NCBI GenBank assembly: GCA_949752795.1
Contig: OX457058.1
Coordinates: 154,514,353 to 154,578,352, forward strand
Reading direction: 5' to 3'
DNA from: Hyperoodon ampullatus
Taxonomy: Eukaryota > Chordata > Mammalia > Artiodactyla > Ziphiidae
DNA: 64,000 nucleotides
Notes under the pieces: model-generated
Told to the model about the DNA's origin: nothing
The model's input: only the letters and a program-made list of their open reading frames with translations
The model's database searches: none
Shown here: one piece after another, positions 12,393 through 25,619 of the stretch
Numbering within the stretch: the stretch's first letter is position 1
Layout of the letters: each line of letters opens with the position of its first letter
Program-made: the position numbers and the translations under genes

Positions 12393-13345
12393 TCATTTCC
12401 TAGGGCAGCTGTAACAAATTACCATAAACAGGGTGACTTAATGGACATCTGTTCTCTTGTAGTTCTGGAGGCTGTAAGTCTAAAATCAGCTGTTGGAAGG
12501 GCCACGCTCCCTCTGCAGACTCTAGGGAAGAATCCTTCCTTGCCTCTTCCAGCTTCTGGTGGTTGCTGACAAGCCTGGGTGTTCCTTTGCTTGTCTCTTC
12601 CTCTGTCTTCACATAGTTTTCTTCTCTGTGTGTCTCCATGTAGCCTTATTGTAAGGACACCAGTCACTGAATTTAGGGCCCGCCCTAATCTAGTATGGCT
12701 TCATTTTAACTAACTATCTCTGCAGAGATCCTATTTTTAAATAAGGGTGTATTCTTTCTCTTTAGTTGAAGTATAATTTTTTAAAATAAATTTATTTATT
12801 TTATTTGTTTATTTTTGGCTGTGTCGGGTCTTCGTTGCTGCGCACGGGCTTTCTCTAGTTGTGGCGAGCGGGGGCTACTCTTCATTGCTGTGCGCAGGCT
12901 TCTTGTTATGGTGGCTTCTCTTGTTGCAGATCACGGGCTCTAGGTGCGCAGGCTTCAGTAGTTGTCTCACGGCGGGCTTCAGTAGTTGTGGCATGCGGGC
13001 TCTAGAGCACAGGCTTAGTAGTTGTAGTGCACGGGCTTAGTTGCTCCATGGCATGTGGGATCTTCCTGGACCAGGGCTCGAACCCGTGTCCCCTGCATTG
13101 GCAGGCGGATTCTTAACCACTGAGCCACCAAGGAAATCCCAGTTGTTGAGGTATAATTGATAACATTATCTGAGTTTCAGATATACTACGTAATGATTGG
13201 ATATTTGCTTATATTGCAAAATGATCACCACAGTAAGTCCAGTTAGCATCCAGTTAACATCCATCACCATATACAGTTACATAAATAAGGTCATATTCTG
13301 TGGTTCCAGGTGGACATGAACTTTGGAGGGACACTCTTCAACCCA
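12393..13345 (+). repeat. Old interspersed repeat split by an L1 scrap and a SINE
   Basis: The outer repeat starts TTGTATTCATTTCCTAGGGC and ends GACACTCTTCAACCCAGTA, a very common mammalian pattern whose family name I do not state. It is broken near 12746 and resumes near 13284. The inserted piece is antisense L1 (GTTGAGGTATAATTGATAAC), flanked by AAATAAGG on both sides, and itself holds the SINE at 12779-13140. Confidence 0.7.
12779..13140 (-). mobile_element. Longer CHR-related SINE, innermost part of a triple nest
   Basis: Has the extended GGCTGTGTCGGGTCTTCGTT part and ends CCACCAAGGAAATCCC. Near-identical duplications GTTGAAGTATAATT and GTTGAGGTATAATT flank it. It sits inside an L1 scrap that itself sits inside another repeat. 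Confidence 0.88.
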
Positions 13346-14924
13346 GTAGGTCCACACATCCCAGACACACAGGTACAGAGACGGACCCACACAGATACAC
13401 ACACACACCCCTTGCAGTTGAGAACTTTTGAGTCCCTTGATGTCAGAGCTGCTGGTTCCTCCTCCCTGAGCCCAGCACAAAGTTGCCACACCCTATTGTA
13501 GTACCTGTCACGTGGTGCTTCTCATGTTCGTTTTGCTTTTTTGGGTTTGGTTTGGTTAGATGTGAACTTAGTACAAAATCCAAAAAGTAAAATGAGAATA
13601 TCATGAAAAGAAAGCCTTCCTCTCCCTGCCTCGGCCTCCACCCACCAGGGAGTATTCCTCTCCCAGGAGACAACCACTGTCAAGAGTTTCTTGAGTCTCC
13701 TTCTGGAGAAAATCCAGACGCAGGCAGGCACATGGGAGGTGGCATCTGCATCTTGCTTTCTTCACTGAACAGAACACCTGTCCCTCTGTGTTCTGACTGT
13801 GTGCTCTCGCCTGACTGTGAGCTCACTGAGGGCAGGTCCGTCTGCTGTGTATCTTTCCTCCCCACTTCCTAGTCCAGAGCCGGCACAGAGCAGGTGTTCA
13901 GTGAAGGCTGGCTCTGTCTGCACACCAGCGAATCATCAACAGCTGGTTGGTCTGCATGGACTAGGGCTCAGCCTCCCGGCTGCAGAGCCTTGGGTCTCTC
14001 TGTCTCCCCCAGCCTGTGGCACCATCCACCAGAGCCCATCTGGCAGCAGACACAGCTGGGGTAGGACAGCACCCAGTAGCACCCTGACTATTTGCTCCTG
14101 CTGCAGGCGCCTTCATCCGGGCTCTAACTGGGGCTGACTCTAGGATGGATTGGGGCCTCTGCTGTGGCTGCATCTCCCCTGCCCTCCTCTCTCAGTCCAC
14201 TCAGGACTCCTGCAGAGGAATCCATCAGGGAAGAGGCTGAAGAGAGAACAACACTGCTGGCATCTTAGGCTGGGGGACGGGGTCTTGCTGCAGACAAGCC
14301 TCTTGCCCAGTCTCCGCTAGCTGAAGGCTTAGTCTGGACTTGTTACCAAGGAGACGGGAATTACGGCAATAACTCAGGTTGAATGGAAGCCTGCAGCTTC
14401 ACAAGGCTGGGGTGGGCATGTATTTTTTTCCACAACCCTCAGATATGAGATGACGTGCCACTTTTTTTTCCCCCCTAAATCGACAGAAATGGATGCCTCA
14501 GTCCAAGATTTCACCATGCCCTCAATCCACTGAGTGAGCAGAGCGCAGGGGGAGAGGGAGGTGGGCAGGAGCCCTGTGAGACCGGAAGCCAGGGAACTAT
14601 TAGCCAGCAGCAACCTTCGCTCATCTGGGGAAGGAGGGGCTTAGGTTAGAGGATTTGTGAGAGCCTCTCCTGCCAAAACACTCTTGAGTTTGAGATCCTG
14701 GGGCCAAATGAGACCCGCCCTAGCCCCACTGCCAATCGTCCCTTTCTTCAACTGTTTGTAAAGCACTGTGCTCTACCCAGCACAGCAGAGAAAATAATGA
14801 GCAAATACAGCCCTGGGCTGTGTCATCAAGGAGCTTGCCGTCCACTGGGGGAGTCAGCCATTTGCTGTGTCATCCCATAAATAAAATCAGAGGTACTAGG
14901 TACTCACAAGGAAATAATACTTCA

Positions 14925-15145
14925 CTGTATTGAGCCATGGCTATGTGCTAGGCACTGTTCTGAGCGTTTCATGTGAACTGGTTCATGTACTCCTCACATC
15001 CACCCAGTAAGGTAGATGCTATTAACATTCTCATTTTACAAATAAGGAAACTGAGGCCCGGGAGGTTAAGACACTCACCTAAAGACATGAAGCTAGTAAA
15101 CAGCAGAGGCAGGATTTGGACCCAAGGAGTCTAGCTCTCCCTAGG
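14925..15145 (-). repeat. MIR-family SINE, minus strand
   Basis: GCTAGGCACTGTTCTGAGCG, AAGGAAACTGAGGCCCGGGA and GAGGCAGGATTTGGACCC, reversed MIR order. Confidence 0.75.
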
Positions 15146-16039
15146 GACCCACATCTAAATGCCCCCTATGTCTGTCTCCCAGGATGGAATGTGTGGGCTT
15201 GACCTGGTCTGGAGTTCTTCCCTAAGGAAGCAAAAATTGAGCTGAGATCAACTAGTGGGAGAACGAGTTAACTCATGGGAAGGGGGACATTCCACGTAGG
15301 AGGACGAGCATATGCAAAGGCCCTGTGGCAAGAGGGAAGGTGGCATGCTGCAGGCATTGAAGGACAGACAGAGGGGCCAGGGGATGGAAATGAGGGGAGA
15401 GTTGGGTGAGACGAAGCTAGAGCCATAGGCAGGCCTTGTTGGCCAAGTTAAGGAGAGCTACAGAGAGCCCTTCCAGCAGAGTCCATCATGACCTGCAGGA
15501 CAACTTAGGCTCCCCTGATCCTGGAAGGGTCCCTAGACACTCCAGATTGGGCTCAGCTCCCCTCCCGGTGAGTCCTGCGCCTGTGGCAGCCCTTTTTACA
15601 CACTATATGTTATAACTGCCTCTTAGCCAAGCAAGGCCTTTGTCACGTCCCTTCTAGAATGAGGTTGGTGAAACGAGAGACACATCTCATTCTCTTTAGC
15701 ACCTGCTACCCTTAGAGAACTCAAGAAAGGATAAGTGAGGGCTCTAAGAGTTGAGGGGAGGATGAAATTGCTGAGACCCAGGGGGCCTGGAGGAAGCGGA
15801 GCTGAGCTGGCTTGACAGTGGAGCATCCTGTTGTGGGGAGGCTCACGAGGCCTTTCCACAAAGTGGAAGAATGGAGGGAGCAGAGAAAGCCAAGGCCTTT
15901 GAGGGACAGGGGTCTACCCAACTGCTGGAACTGAGGCTTCTTAGAGGGAGATGGGGGAGTTAAGACTGGAGGAATCCCTGGGGCCAAGGGGGCCTCCCCC
16001 TGGAGCAGGCCAGGAGTCAAGAGCTCAGATGTCAGAAGG

Positions 16040-16250
16040 AGCAGTGAGCTATGGAAAAGCTCAGGCGTTGGCTTCAGACCCCCACCTCCATCTGCTTTAC
16101 CACTGCTGGCTGTGTGACCCTGGGCAGGTTCCTCACCCTCTTTGGGCCTCAGCATTCTCATTGGTAAGATGGAGACAGTCATCACTCCTGCCCCCACAGG
16201 GCTGTTGGGGGTCAGGTGGGATGATGGCCGTAAACACATTTCAGAACCTG
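16040..16250 (+). repeat. MIR SINE
   Basis: TGGCTGTGTGACCCTGGGCA and TCATTGGTAAGATGGAGACA, in MIR order. Confidence 0.8.
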
Positions 16251-17704
16251 GAAGGAAGTGTGCGCCAGAGCCTGTCAGGCACCTCAGAGACAGTCCAGAC
16301 AGTCCAGAGGTCAGGCCCAGCCCAGGAGGCTCCTGTTTCTCTTTTGTTCCCTTCCCCATGGGAATCTAGGTTCAGACCACCCGCCGAGTGGGCTGTAGGG
16401 GCCTCAGTGGTCCCCATCTTCCACTGATTGATTGGGGTGGGCTGGGGAGGAAGGGAGGGGCTGAACAGGGGGCAGGGCAGGCTGGCCCCTGCCTGCCCAG
16501 GTGAGAACCGTGCTGGGGAGCCATGGAGCCCCCTTCCTGATCACTGCACCTGGGTCTTCACGCTGCGGTCAGCACCACAGCTGCCAGAGGAGCTCCTGAG
16601 CTGCCTCGGCTTCCAGGCTGACCCCCAGGGGCCTGGCAGCTACCTTGGCCCACGTGGTGCAAGGTCAAGCCTTGACCTTCCTGCACCTGGCCAAGCCAGG
16701 CCGTGCGGTTGGAGGGAGGAGAAGGTGGCCTCAGATTCAGGCCTTGAATCTTCCTTCTGAGCAGGCAGCCTGCACAGGAGCCCCTGGACCACATATCACC
16801 CCGAGGGCCAGGCCCCTGCACCCCGCACTACCCCCTTGACCCCCCTGACGAGCTTGAGTGGTAGCTGGTCAAAATGAGGGCACCTGAGCGGGGAAGAAGA
16901 ATGATTTGATGCCGAAGGACGAAGGGATACTGATTGTAGGTGGGCTTAGAAATATCAAGCCTGCCTTCGAAAATATGATTTTTTCTAATTATAAATAACA
17001 ATTCATGCTCATATGCAATAGTTTTTCCAAATTCAGAAAACTTTTTTAAAGACCAGTGAAAGAACATAGTCTCCCCACCCAGGGATACCCGGTCTCTTTT
17101 TCTACAGGTATTATTTTGTTTTTTTATTCTCCCCCCATCCCCCGCCTTTCGTTTAGAATTGAAATCATCTAGTTTAACGTCATTATATCCTGCTGTTTTT
17201 ACTTCCTACTTTGTCTTTTTGGCACAAGTAGGCAGTTGCCCCTCCATCTCCTAGTGTCCCCCTGTCACTGCCCAGCTCCCAGGGGATGGTGTCGAACACA
17301 TCCCCACCACTGCCTCGCCCCTGCCCCCAGCCCCATTTGGACATGATCATGGCTGCTCACCGACTTGGGGGCCATAGGCAAAAAGGCATGAACCCTGGGT
17401 TGGGGTGCAGGGTCTGGAGGGCAAGGGAAGGAACCTTCCCAGCAGGAAGAGGGCCTCCTATGGAGGTCCCAGAGGTAAGACGGGTGAGGAGGAAGCCGGC
17501 GCACTCAGCCTCCAGCCTGGGTCCAAATGGCTACCATCTCCCCTGGGTGTGCTGCAGCTCCCTCTGCCCACCGCAGCCTTTCCTCCCTGTTAGTGGAGAG
17601 TCCCTTGGATGTAGTACAGATGTGAGGGGGGGCCTCTCTTCCTGTACCCCAGGAATACAACCCTCCTGGAATGGGCAAAGCAGCTCTCTCCCCGGTTGTG
17701 CCTT

Positions 17705-17950
17705 CAGAGGTCACATGATGTAGTAGAACCAGACCCTTAGATTCCAATCCTGCCTCTGTCTCTCTCCAGCTGTGTAGCTTTAGGCCCATTACTTGACCTC
17801 TCTGAGCCTCAGTTTCTCTACCTGTAAAATGGGGATACCGATGATACCTACCTTTTAGGCTGCTCCCTCTTAGCTTGCTTGTGAGGTGTGAGTGCTGGTC
17901 AGTGGGATAACCGTACGAAGGCTCCAGTACCGTGCCTGGCCCTTCACAAA
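17705..17950 (+). repeat. MIR SINE
   Basis: AGATTCCAATCCTGCCTCTG, CTCTGAGCCTCAGTTTCTC and ACCTGTAAAATGGGGATACC, in MIR order. Confidence 0.8.
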
Positions 17951-19199
17951 CATCTGTGTCCTCTCCTTCCCCTCCTTCTTCTGAGGATTTGTCATGAGCT
18001 GTGTCCACTCAGCCCTGGAGTTCGTTTCCAGAATTCTCTGTCATCTTTTTCTTTTCTCCATTTAGCTTCTGTATTTAGCCTGGGGGCTTTATTCCTGTTT
18101 GCTGGGATGTTTGCTGGTGTTCTCTGCCTTGGGGGTGGCGCACAGCAAAATGATTCGGGGGGGGCTGGGTAGGTGGATGTCCTGGGCTCAGGTCCCACTG
18201 CTCACTGGCTGCCTGAACTAGGCTAGTCACTTAACCTCTCTGTGCCTGAGATTCTCTGTGCCCAGGATGGGATAATAATAGTACGTACCTGTTGTTAGTA
18301 CAGGAAGCAAAAACCACTTTAAGAACTTTAAGCAAATAGAATTTAAACCAGAGAATTACATGCTCATAAAATCACCAGAAGAGTTAGAACCTCAGTCTTT
18401 AAAACAGAACAGAACTGACCCACTAGACAAACTGCTCCTCAGCCACAGCCAGGATGGGACTACTGGAGCCATGAATTCACATCCTCTCACCTGCAAGCCA
18501 GGACCAGGGAGCCTCTGCAGCCTGCACCACGGTTTCTTCTTGCCCTCCCTTCCCCGGGAGCCAAAGACTGGGCATTGATCTGCTGCAGACAGCTCCTTTC
18601 CCTCCTCAACATTGCTTGTCAGCTGAGCACAGCCAGAACAGCAGGAAGATGGCCTCCACCCCACTTCTGCCTTATAAATCTATCTCCAGTGCATCTAATC
18701 GACTGAACCTGATCTGTATTCAGAACCCCAGCTGCAAAGGGGTGTTGTAAATGTAGTTTTCAGCTTTCCAGCTTCTGCAATAGAGGAAGGCACACTAGAA
18801 AGAGGTGGGGATGGATGCCGAAGGCCATCGACCGTATCCAACAGGCAATCTGATAGGTTTGTTAACCCAGATGATGCATCAAGAGACTTGGCACAGTGCC
18901 TGGCACATAGACCTCATTCAATAGCTGTTACCTGGCCTTCTTATTATTGGGCCAGGGGTATCAGCAAGCACTGCCCACAGAGCCCTGGCAGAGAGAAGCA
19001 GCAGCGGAAATGAGTTGCTCTGTGTGGTGCTGTCCGTGGTGCTGAGTGCCTTTCTGCTTTTAGCTGGACAGATGGCAAAATGGAACACGAACCGGCTCAC
19101 CCCGTGCTGGGGCTGGTCACAGGGGTAATTGAGGGGATCATTTAGGGGCTGTCCTCAATCCTAGGAAGAGGATAGCAGAGGCAGCCACCCATATTTGGG

Positions 19200-19395
19200 G
19201 TACTTATAGTTTATAAAAATGTCTCCACTTATTATCTCCTTTAAGCAATCTTCATAACACCCTGGTTAGGCAGGATGGACATAATTATGTCCATTTTATA
19301 AAAGAGAAAACTGAGCAGCAAGAGGTTAAGTAACAGTTAGCAAATAATAGAGCCAGATCCACACCCAATCTCCTGACCCCAAATCATATGTTCCC
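19200..19395 (-). repeat. MIR-family SINE, minus strand
   Basis: AAAGAGAAAACTGAGCAGCA, AGGTTAAGTAACAG and ATAGAGCCAGATCC, reversed MIR order. Confidence 0.65.
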
Positions 19396-20249
19396 TTTCC
19401 TCTATGCTGTGACATGAGGCGCAAGACTTGTTAACCAACGACGCGCCGTGGAGAGGTGAAAATGAATGACTCAGGTACTCACTGCGCACTATGCAAGCAT
19501 ATGCAAATCACCCACACTTTATTTCCTGCCCCAAATGTGGCCCTGGATAAAGACCTGTCTATTTCATTGAGCCCTATAAATGTTGGTCATGGCGGGGGAA
19601 CCGCAGTGACATAGGCCCTGCCATCAAGAAGCCCACAGATTTGTCAGGGAACTGGCCACTCTTGTGCATGGAAAACCAGGAGAAGTGTGCCAGGTGGTGG
19701 TAGCAAAGGCCGGCTGTGAAAAGAGGGTGGGGACAAGGTACAGACCGAGCTGCTCACTGGAGGAAGGCTTTGAGCTGGACCCAGGGGCTGTAAGGCTGCT
19801 GAGAGCAAGCCTCCAGCCAAGGCCAGGAAGAAGTGGCTCAAGCTCAGTCAGGGCAGGAAGAGCAGCCCTGATAGATATGGGGACAGGACAGACAGCAGGC
19901 ATGGTGTGCCGTGAAGAAGTGGTCAGGCCATTGATCTCTGACATAGGGAGAAATGCAAGAGTTTGGGGATTCAAGTGAAGAGGTGGTGTGGGCCTCTCTA
20001 GGTTTCCAGCCAACTTTCCGCAGACTCAGAATGAGCTGGGAAGGGGAGGGAAGCTCTCCGGAGAGAGGAATATAAGGACCCGTCTCATGAGCTGCCCCAC
20101 AGTGGCACGATTTAAGGGGCACTGAGCTTCCATGCTTTATCCCCAAATCTCCTCATCCTCCCTGCTTATTTAGGGGGTGTCAGAAAACCTTTTGGATCTT
20201 CAAGAACTCCTTATCTAGATGCAAATAACCCTAGAAATCTTAAGCTGGT

Positions 20250-20392
20250 GCTTCTCTTTCTTGGCTATATATAAGAATTGACTGGAGATTCTCATTCCTA
20301 AAGTCTGGAGTGGGGCATGAGTATCTGGATCCACTAAACACCTTCCAGGTAATTCCAGTGTCCCCCACCCCAGGCTGAGGATCACTGGTCCA
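20250..20392. mobile_element. Possible MER5-like relic
   Basis: Contains GGAGATTCTCATTC, CTGGAGTGGGG and GGCTGAGGATCACTG, resembling the MER5 pattern seen at 11336. The ends are eroded. Confidence 0.45.
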
Positions 20393-21474
20393 AGCCCAAG
20401 AGTGCTGAATGGGGAACCAGAAAACCCAAGTTCTGGTCCCAAATCTACCACTTTTCCCAGCCTTAGGCAGATCTCTTAGCCTGCTGGTGACCCAGTTTCT
20501 TCATGTGTAAAGTTGGGCAAACCATCCTGTGAAGATATGAGGAGACCCAAGAGCAGTTTAGAGCAAGGAAGGGCTTACTGACACTTGGGGGAAGAGTCAT
20601 GGCCAGCTTGCATGGCCCGTAGGGAAAGACATTAACCAGAACCCTCACGGCGGCTACACCCGCTTCCCCTCCTCCCTGTTCTCAAAGCCACTGCCCCCTA
20701 GTGGTGAGAGTGAACCTGAGCCCCTGAGCTTTTGTCCTGGAAAGCGTCAGGGTGGGAGCAGATCTGAGAGCAGAGGACATGCAAAGGGGATTTAAGTAAA
20801 GACCCAGAGAGGAACGGGAGATGGGAGAGGTGCCCATGGCCAGGATCGCTATTTGTTTAAGGTCCAGAACCGTGGGAAATAATCTTTCTTGTTGTTAACA
20901 AGAGGTGATGAATTACTGAAGAGACTGAGAAGGCCAGATGGCAGGGGGTGCAGGGCAGGGGCTCCAGCTTTGTGTACTCTGGGTGGGGGGAGACCTGGAG
21001 GGGGATCGGGGTGACTTCCCGCCCACAGCTTCTTCTCCTAGGACGTGGCTTGTGACTACAGTGATTTGCTTCTCCAAATTAAAATGCGGGCCCTATGGAC
21101 CAGTTCCTGAGAGCTCATGGGGATGGTGGAGCACGGTCGGCTCTGGCCGGTGCCGGGAATGCAGGCCGTGTGGCTGTAGGCTGTGTCTCTGGGACACCTG
21201 GAATCCTGGCTCCAGCCTGGACCTCGGAAGCCTCCTACGAAAACCCCAGCCCAGAGAAGGGAAGGCACCTGCCCAAGGTCACACAGGGGGCCTAGAGCCC
21301 GGCTCTCCTGGGATCCCTCAGTCCACAGTACCTTCCACTGCACCACCCTGAGAGGCTGGGAAAGGTTCTATCCCTGGACTAGGGCTTGAGCGAGGTCATC
21401 CCCTCCCTCTGACTCCTGCCCAGCACTGCCAGCCCAGCAGAGGCCCAGAGTGTCTAGGAGGCATCAGAGCAGAG

Positions 21475-21675
21475 GGTTATGAACTGCCCAGGTTCAAGGC
21501 CCAGCTCTGCCACTTACCAGCACTGTGACTTTGGGCAAGTTATTTAACCTCTGTGAGCCTTAGTTTTCTTTTTCATCTAGGGGAGATTCTCGTGCCCTAG
21601 GGTACTTCCGAGGATGAAATGAGCTATTACTTCAATAGGAAATATTTTCCTATAATAAATGCTCAATAAAGTGTT
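21475..21675 (+). repeat. MIR SINE, near full length
   Basis: GCCCAGCTCTGCCACTTACC, GGGCAAGTTATTTAACCTCT and the 3' end AATAAATGCTCAATAAA. Confidence 0.85.
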
Positions 21676-22319
21676 AGGGGTTAATAAGATTGGCCCCTTC
21701 TAGGGCTTCCTGGACCACCTAAACTCTGGAATTTGGACTTGGCCTTGAGATGGCCAGCTCACCTGGAAGGAAAAGTGGGGAGCAAAGTGCTGGCCTGTCT
21801 AGTTAGGACGGCAGTAGCTGAAACCAGGCCAGGTCTGGAAGCCTGGAAGTGAACGATGGACCAGAGGAATCATAAGGGCAAAGCCAGTTCTTTCTGAAGC
21901 CTTTGCCCAGTTTCTGAGGAAAACTTTGGCCAGGCCTAGGACTGCTGAGCCTCCAGCTTGTGCCGCAGGAGACTGACAGGGCAGAAATGGGAGGGGAAGG
22001 CCTCGCGCTTCCTTATCAGATAAGATGTGCAACTGAGGGGACCTGAGAATCCTGACTCACCAATTGGCCTTAACACCATCCCCCCTCCTTGGCCCAAAAA
22101 GCAAGGCTGACATTTGCTTTCCATGTACAGGAAGAGCAGAAGCAGCACCAGCCACAGGCTGCAGTTTGAGGATATTGTAAGGTCTTTCCCATACTCTGCA
22201 TCTCTCCTTTTGCCTGTTCCAGAGCAAAGTAGGGGGAAGGATGCTAGGAATGGTCCAGTCTGGGCCCCTCACTACCATCTCACAAAGAAGCTAATGACAA
22301 TGATGACAGTGCTGGCTAA

Positions 22320-22530
22320 TTTTGAACACATATATTTCCAAGCACCATGTGAAGGGCTTTATGTGAATTATCTTACTTCATCTTCACAATAATCCTGAGA
22401 GGCAGTACTGTTGTTATCCCCACTTTCCAGATTTGGAAACTGAGGCTCAGAGAGGTGAAGTCACTGTCCATGGTCACACAGCTAGCAAGGGTGGATCTGG
22501 GACTTAAGCTCAGACACTCTGGGTCCAGAG
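22320..22530 (-). repeat. MIR-family SINE, minus strand
   Basis: ATTTGGAAACTGAGGCTCAG, AGAGGTGAAGTCACTGTCC and CACACAGCTAGCAAGGGTGG. Confidence 0.8.
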
Positions 22531-23936
22531 AGCCTACTTTTCCCTGATGCTCTGAACAGCCTCCCTGTGCTCTGCTGTGAAATTCATGCCCAAGGAGAGG
22601 AGTTCCTTTATGCCCCCTGCACCAGGCAGGTTGGTGTCCCTGCTCTGTGTTCCTTTAGTACCCTCCAAATTTCAAGTTTTATTATTTCCAGGGCTGATAC
22701 TCTGGTCTCCAGAAAGCTTTCTGTCATCTTCTTCACACACAAGAGCTAGTTCCACCTCCAGAAAGCTCTCCTTCCGGAAAGAAGAGAGAAGGAAGGTCCA
22801 GGCATGGTTTAGGGGTGAGGAGAAAAGGCTGGGTGCTGCTGCTGTGTTTCCATGGCAACGCAACAGCCTTCCTCATTACTGCTGTGTTTGCTGCTGAGAA
22901 ACCTGAGGAGGGTGGTGAGGTGGGGGTGAGGCTCTCTTCTCTCGTTTCCTTCCGCACCACCCCTTCAGGCTGGGCAGCCAGGTGAGCTGAAAGCCTGCAC
23001 CTGACACAACCTTGCTGGCTGGATTCCACTCGACTCCAAGCTTAGAGGCTGGGACCTTGTAGCTGGAGTCCTCCTGGGCAGAATGGCAGCCTGAGCCAGA
23101 CCTCTCAATAGCATTCCCCTCCCCAGATCCCAAAGGCTGTGAACTCCCTAAAGAGGACCTCATGTTTGTACTTCCAGGGTCTACACAGGGCCTGGCAAGA
23201 GTAGACACTCAATGGATTCTTATTGAATGAATGAATGAACAAATGAAAGAACAAACCAGCAGTCCATCCTATACTAGAGCTTCGAGTGTTCATTTTCACC
23301 TTCCCAAACCTCCGTGCTCTGTCTCCCTTCTGGGTCTTTGCCAATACGGTTCCCTCTGCCCACGCTTCCCCACTGCACCGTGCTGATTCTGACACCTCAT
23401 GTCTCAGCCTGGAGGTCACATTCCCACAGAAGGTTTCTGTGACTGCTTGATGGTGGGCCCTCCCCATGGCCCCTGGGCTATGGGAGTGTGCTGGAGTGCA
23501 GAGGCATGTGCCTTATGTGCTTGCGTGTCTCCCCAGTGAGTATGGGAGCCTCATGCAGGTGGGAACCATGTCTGCCAGGCCCCTAGATCCTGACATGAGG
23601 CCTGGCTCATGGTAAGTGTGCAGCTCTTCTTTGTGAAAGGTCAGAAAGGACGGGGTGGTTCTTTTGGAATAAGAGAGAATGAGGGAGTGGGAGTGGATGA
23701 GTGAAAAGAGCAACATCCAGAACTCAAACCTTCTTAGAGTCGGATGGAAGCCAGAGCTCGTCACAGCCCAGGACCCCCTCCCCTGCCCTCATCATGCATA
23801 GTGTTAACCAGATAATAGCAACAGTCCCAAGTCCTTGTGGTTGTGCAGCAGCTCACCAAGCTCTTGCACATCCTTGGCCTGGTTCCAGTCCCCAGACAAC
23901 CTTGAAGAGAGGGCCTTATGAATTGTTCCTCTCATT

Positions 23937-24148
23937 TTTTTTTTTTTTTTTTTTTGCGGTACGCGGGCCTCTCACTGTTGTGGCCTCTCCCGTTGCGGAG
24001 CACAGGCTCCGGACGCGCAGGCTCAGCGGCCATGGCTCACGGGCCCAGGCGCTCCACGGCATGCGGGATCTTTCCGGACCGGGGCACGAACCCGTGTCCC
24101 CTGCATCGGCAGGCGGACTCTCAACCACTTCGCCACCAGGGAAGCCCC
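23937..24148 (-). mobile_element. CHR-type SINE
   Basis: T-run at the left, CCACCAGGGAAGCCCC at the right. Duplication TGTTCCTCTCATTTT / TGTTCCCCTCATTTT. Confidence 0.92.
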
Positions 24149-24167
24149 TGTTCCCCTCATTTTAAGG

Positions 24168-24510
24168 TGCTGGGCAACTGGATAGCCACATGCCCAAAGA
24201 TGAACTTAGACCCTTACCTCACACCATATGCAAAAATTAACTCAAAAAGGATCATCAACTTTACTGTAAGAGCTAAAACTATAAGGTTTTTAGAAACATT
24301 GAAGAAAATCTTTAAGACTTTGGGTTAGGCAGAGAGTTCTTAGATACAATACCAAAAACATGGTCCATAAAAGAAAATTTGATAAATTGGACTTTCACAA
24401 ATTTATAACTTCGGTTATAACTTTGGCTTCAAAAGACACCACGAAGAAAATGAAAAGATAAGCAAAAGACTACAAAAAACTATTGGCAAAACACACACAT
24501 GATAAAGGAA
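24168..24510 (+). mobile_element. L1 ORF2 C-terminal relic
   Basis: Contains CTTACCTCACACCATATGCA and AAATTAACTCAAAAAGGATC, typical of the 3' part of L1 ORF2. Frames are broken. Confidence 0.8.
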
Positions 24511-25324
24511 GAGCATTCCAAGCTTAAAGATGAGGAAAGGGGCCCTGAGGGATGATGCTGCCAGCAAAGACAGCCTGGGTTCCTAAGTCTCATGGACTCT
24601 CCACTGCATTTGTTCTTCTGCAGCAGCCCCGTAGCTGAGTGGGGCCTCCAGGCCTGACTGGGACTCTCGCTGGAGAACTGACTCAGGTAGGAAAAGTCTC
24701 TCCCAAGGCCTGCAGACTTACCAGATGCACCTTCCTCCTTTTTCCACCTGCTTCCTCAACAAGGGCTCCCCTGAGTGGCCACCAGCAGAACTGTAGCTTC
24801 CTGCCCCAGCTGACCCAGAGCCTGGGATGGCTGAGATGCCTGCTCCATCTGCCAAGAGACCCCAGGAATGCCATCGCTGCTACTCTGACTCTCTGGCAGA
24901 TGGCTCACTGTTAAAATATACTGTGTTCAACGTAAGCTATTATAATTTTACATTTGGCTAAACATGTTAGTGTAAATGCGTGGAAACCAGTGACCTGGGA
25001 TAATTAAACTGTGGGCAACCTAGGCAGAAAGAGAGGGTAGCAGAAAGTAGGAAAAGTAAGAAGATAGGCAAGAGGCTCCCTGCTCCCGTTAGGTGCTAAC
25101 CCGGAGGCGGGTGTTGTTCTCCTTCCTTTTTCCAGGACTAATCTCATTACGCCCTTTTCCCCTATTTTTCTGAGTTAGCACAGGGAATCCAGACTCCCGG
25201 GCCACCTCTTGTCTCCTGTACTCCAGTCCCTTTACCTTTATTCCCTTCTCCATCCCCAGCACCCAACCATCCCTGGTACCTAGAACCATTCCAATGTGTC
25301 CCCTGGAACTCTGTGTCCACTTTT

Positions 25325-25520
25325 CATTTTACAAATATCTATGTGATCCGTCCTGTGTTCCAGGCATTTTTCTCCGTGACTGATAAACCTCAATCCACAT
25401 ATCCCTCTTAACAGCACTGTGAAGTGGGTACTAATTGATAGCACCATCCCCATTTTACAGATGAGTAAATGAGGCATGGATAAAGAGCTTGCTCCAGGTC
25501 TCTTGGCAAGTAGGAGTTGG
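25325..25520 (-). repeat. MIR-family SINE, minus strand
   Basis: CAGCACTGTGAAGTGGGTAC, CCATTTTACAGATGAGTAAA and GGAGTTGGAACTGGGATTC. Confidence 0.7.
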
Positions 25521-25619
25521 AACTGGGATTCAGTGCCAGAGCCCACAGTTTGCAGAAACACCCCCCAGATCCTCAGAGCATCACCTTTTCACTGGGAACT
25601 GAAACCCAAGACTCCCCAG

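Larger units (their letters stand above)
13346..23936. other. Mostly single-copy flank or 5'-UTR intron, no gene recognised
   Basis: Holds MIR relics, L2 3'-end scraps near 13790-13910 and 23110-23240, an AT-rich repeat near 16960-17225 and much unique sequence. No coding exon is supported. A noncoding 5' exon of TMEM63C could be hidden here but cannot be told from sequence alone. Confidence 0.6.

Noticed and set aside
15721..16359. 212-codon minus-strand frame
   Set aside because: Overlaps a MIR relic on the other strand. Composition is low complexity (Pro/Leu/Ser) and there is no domain.
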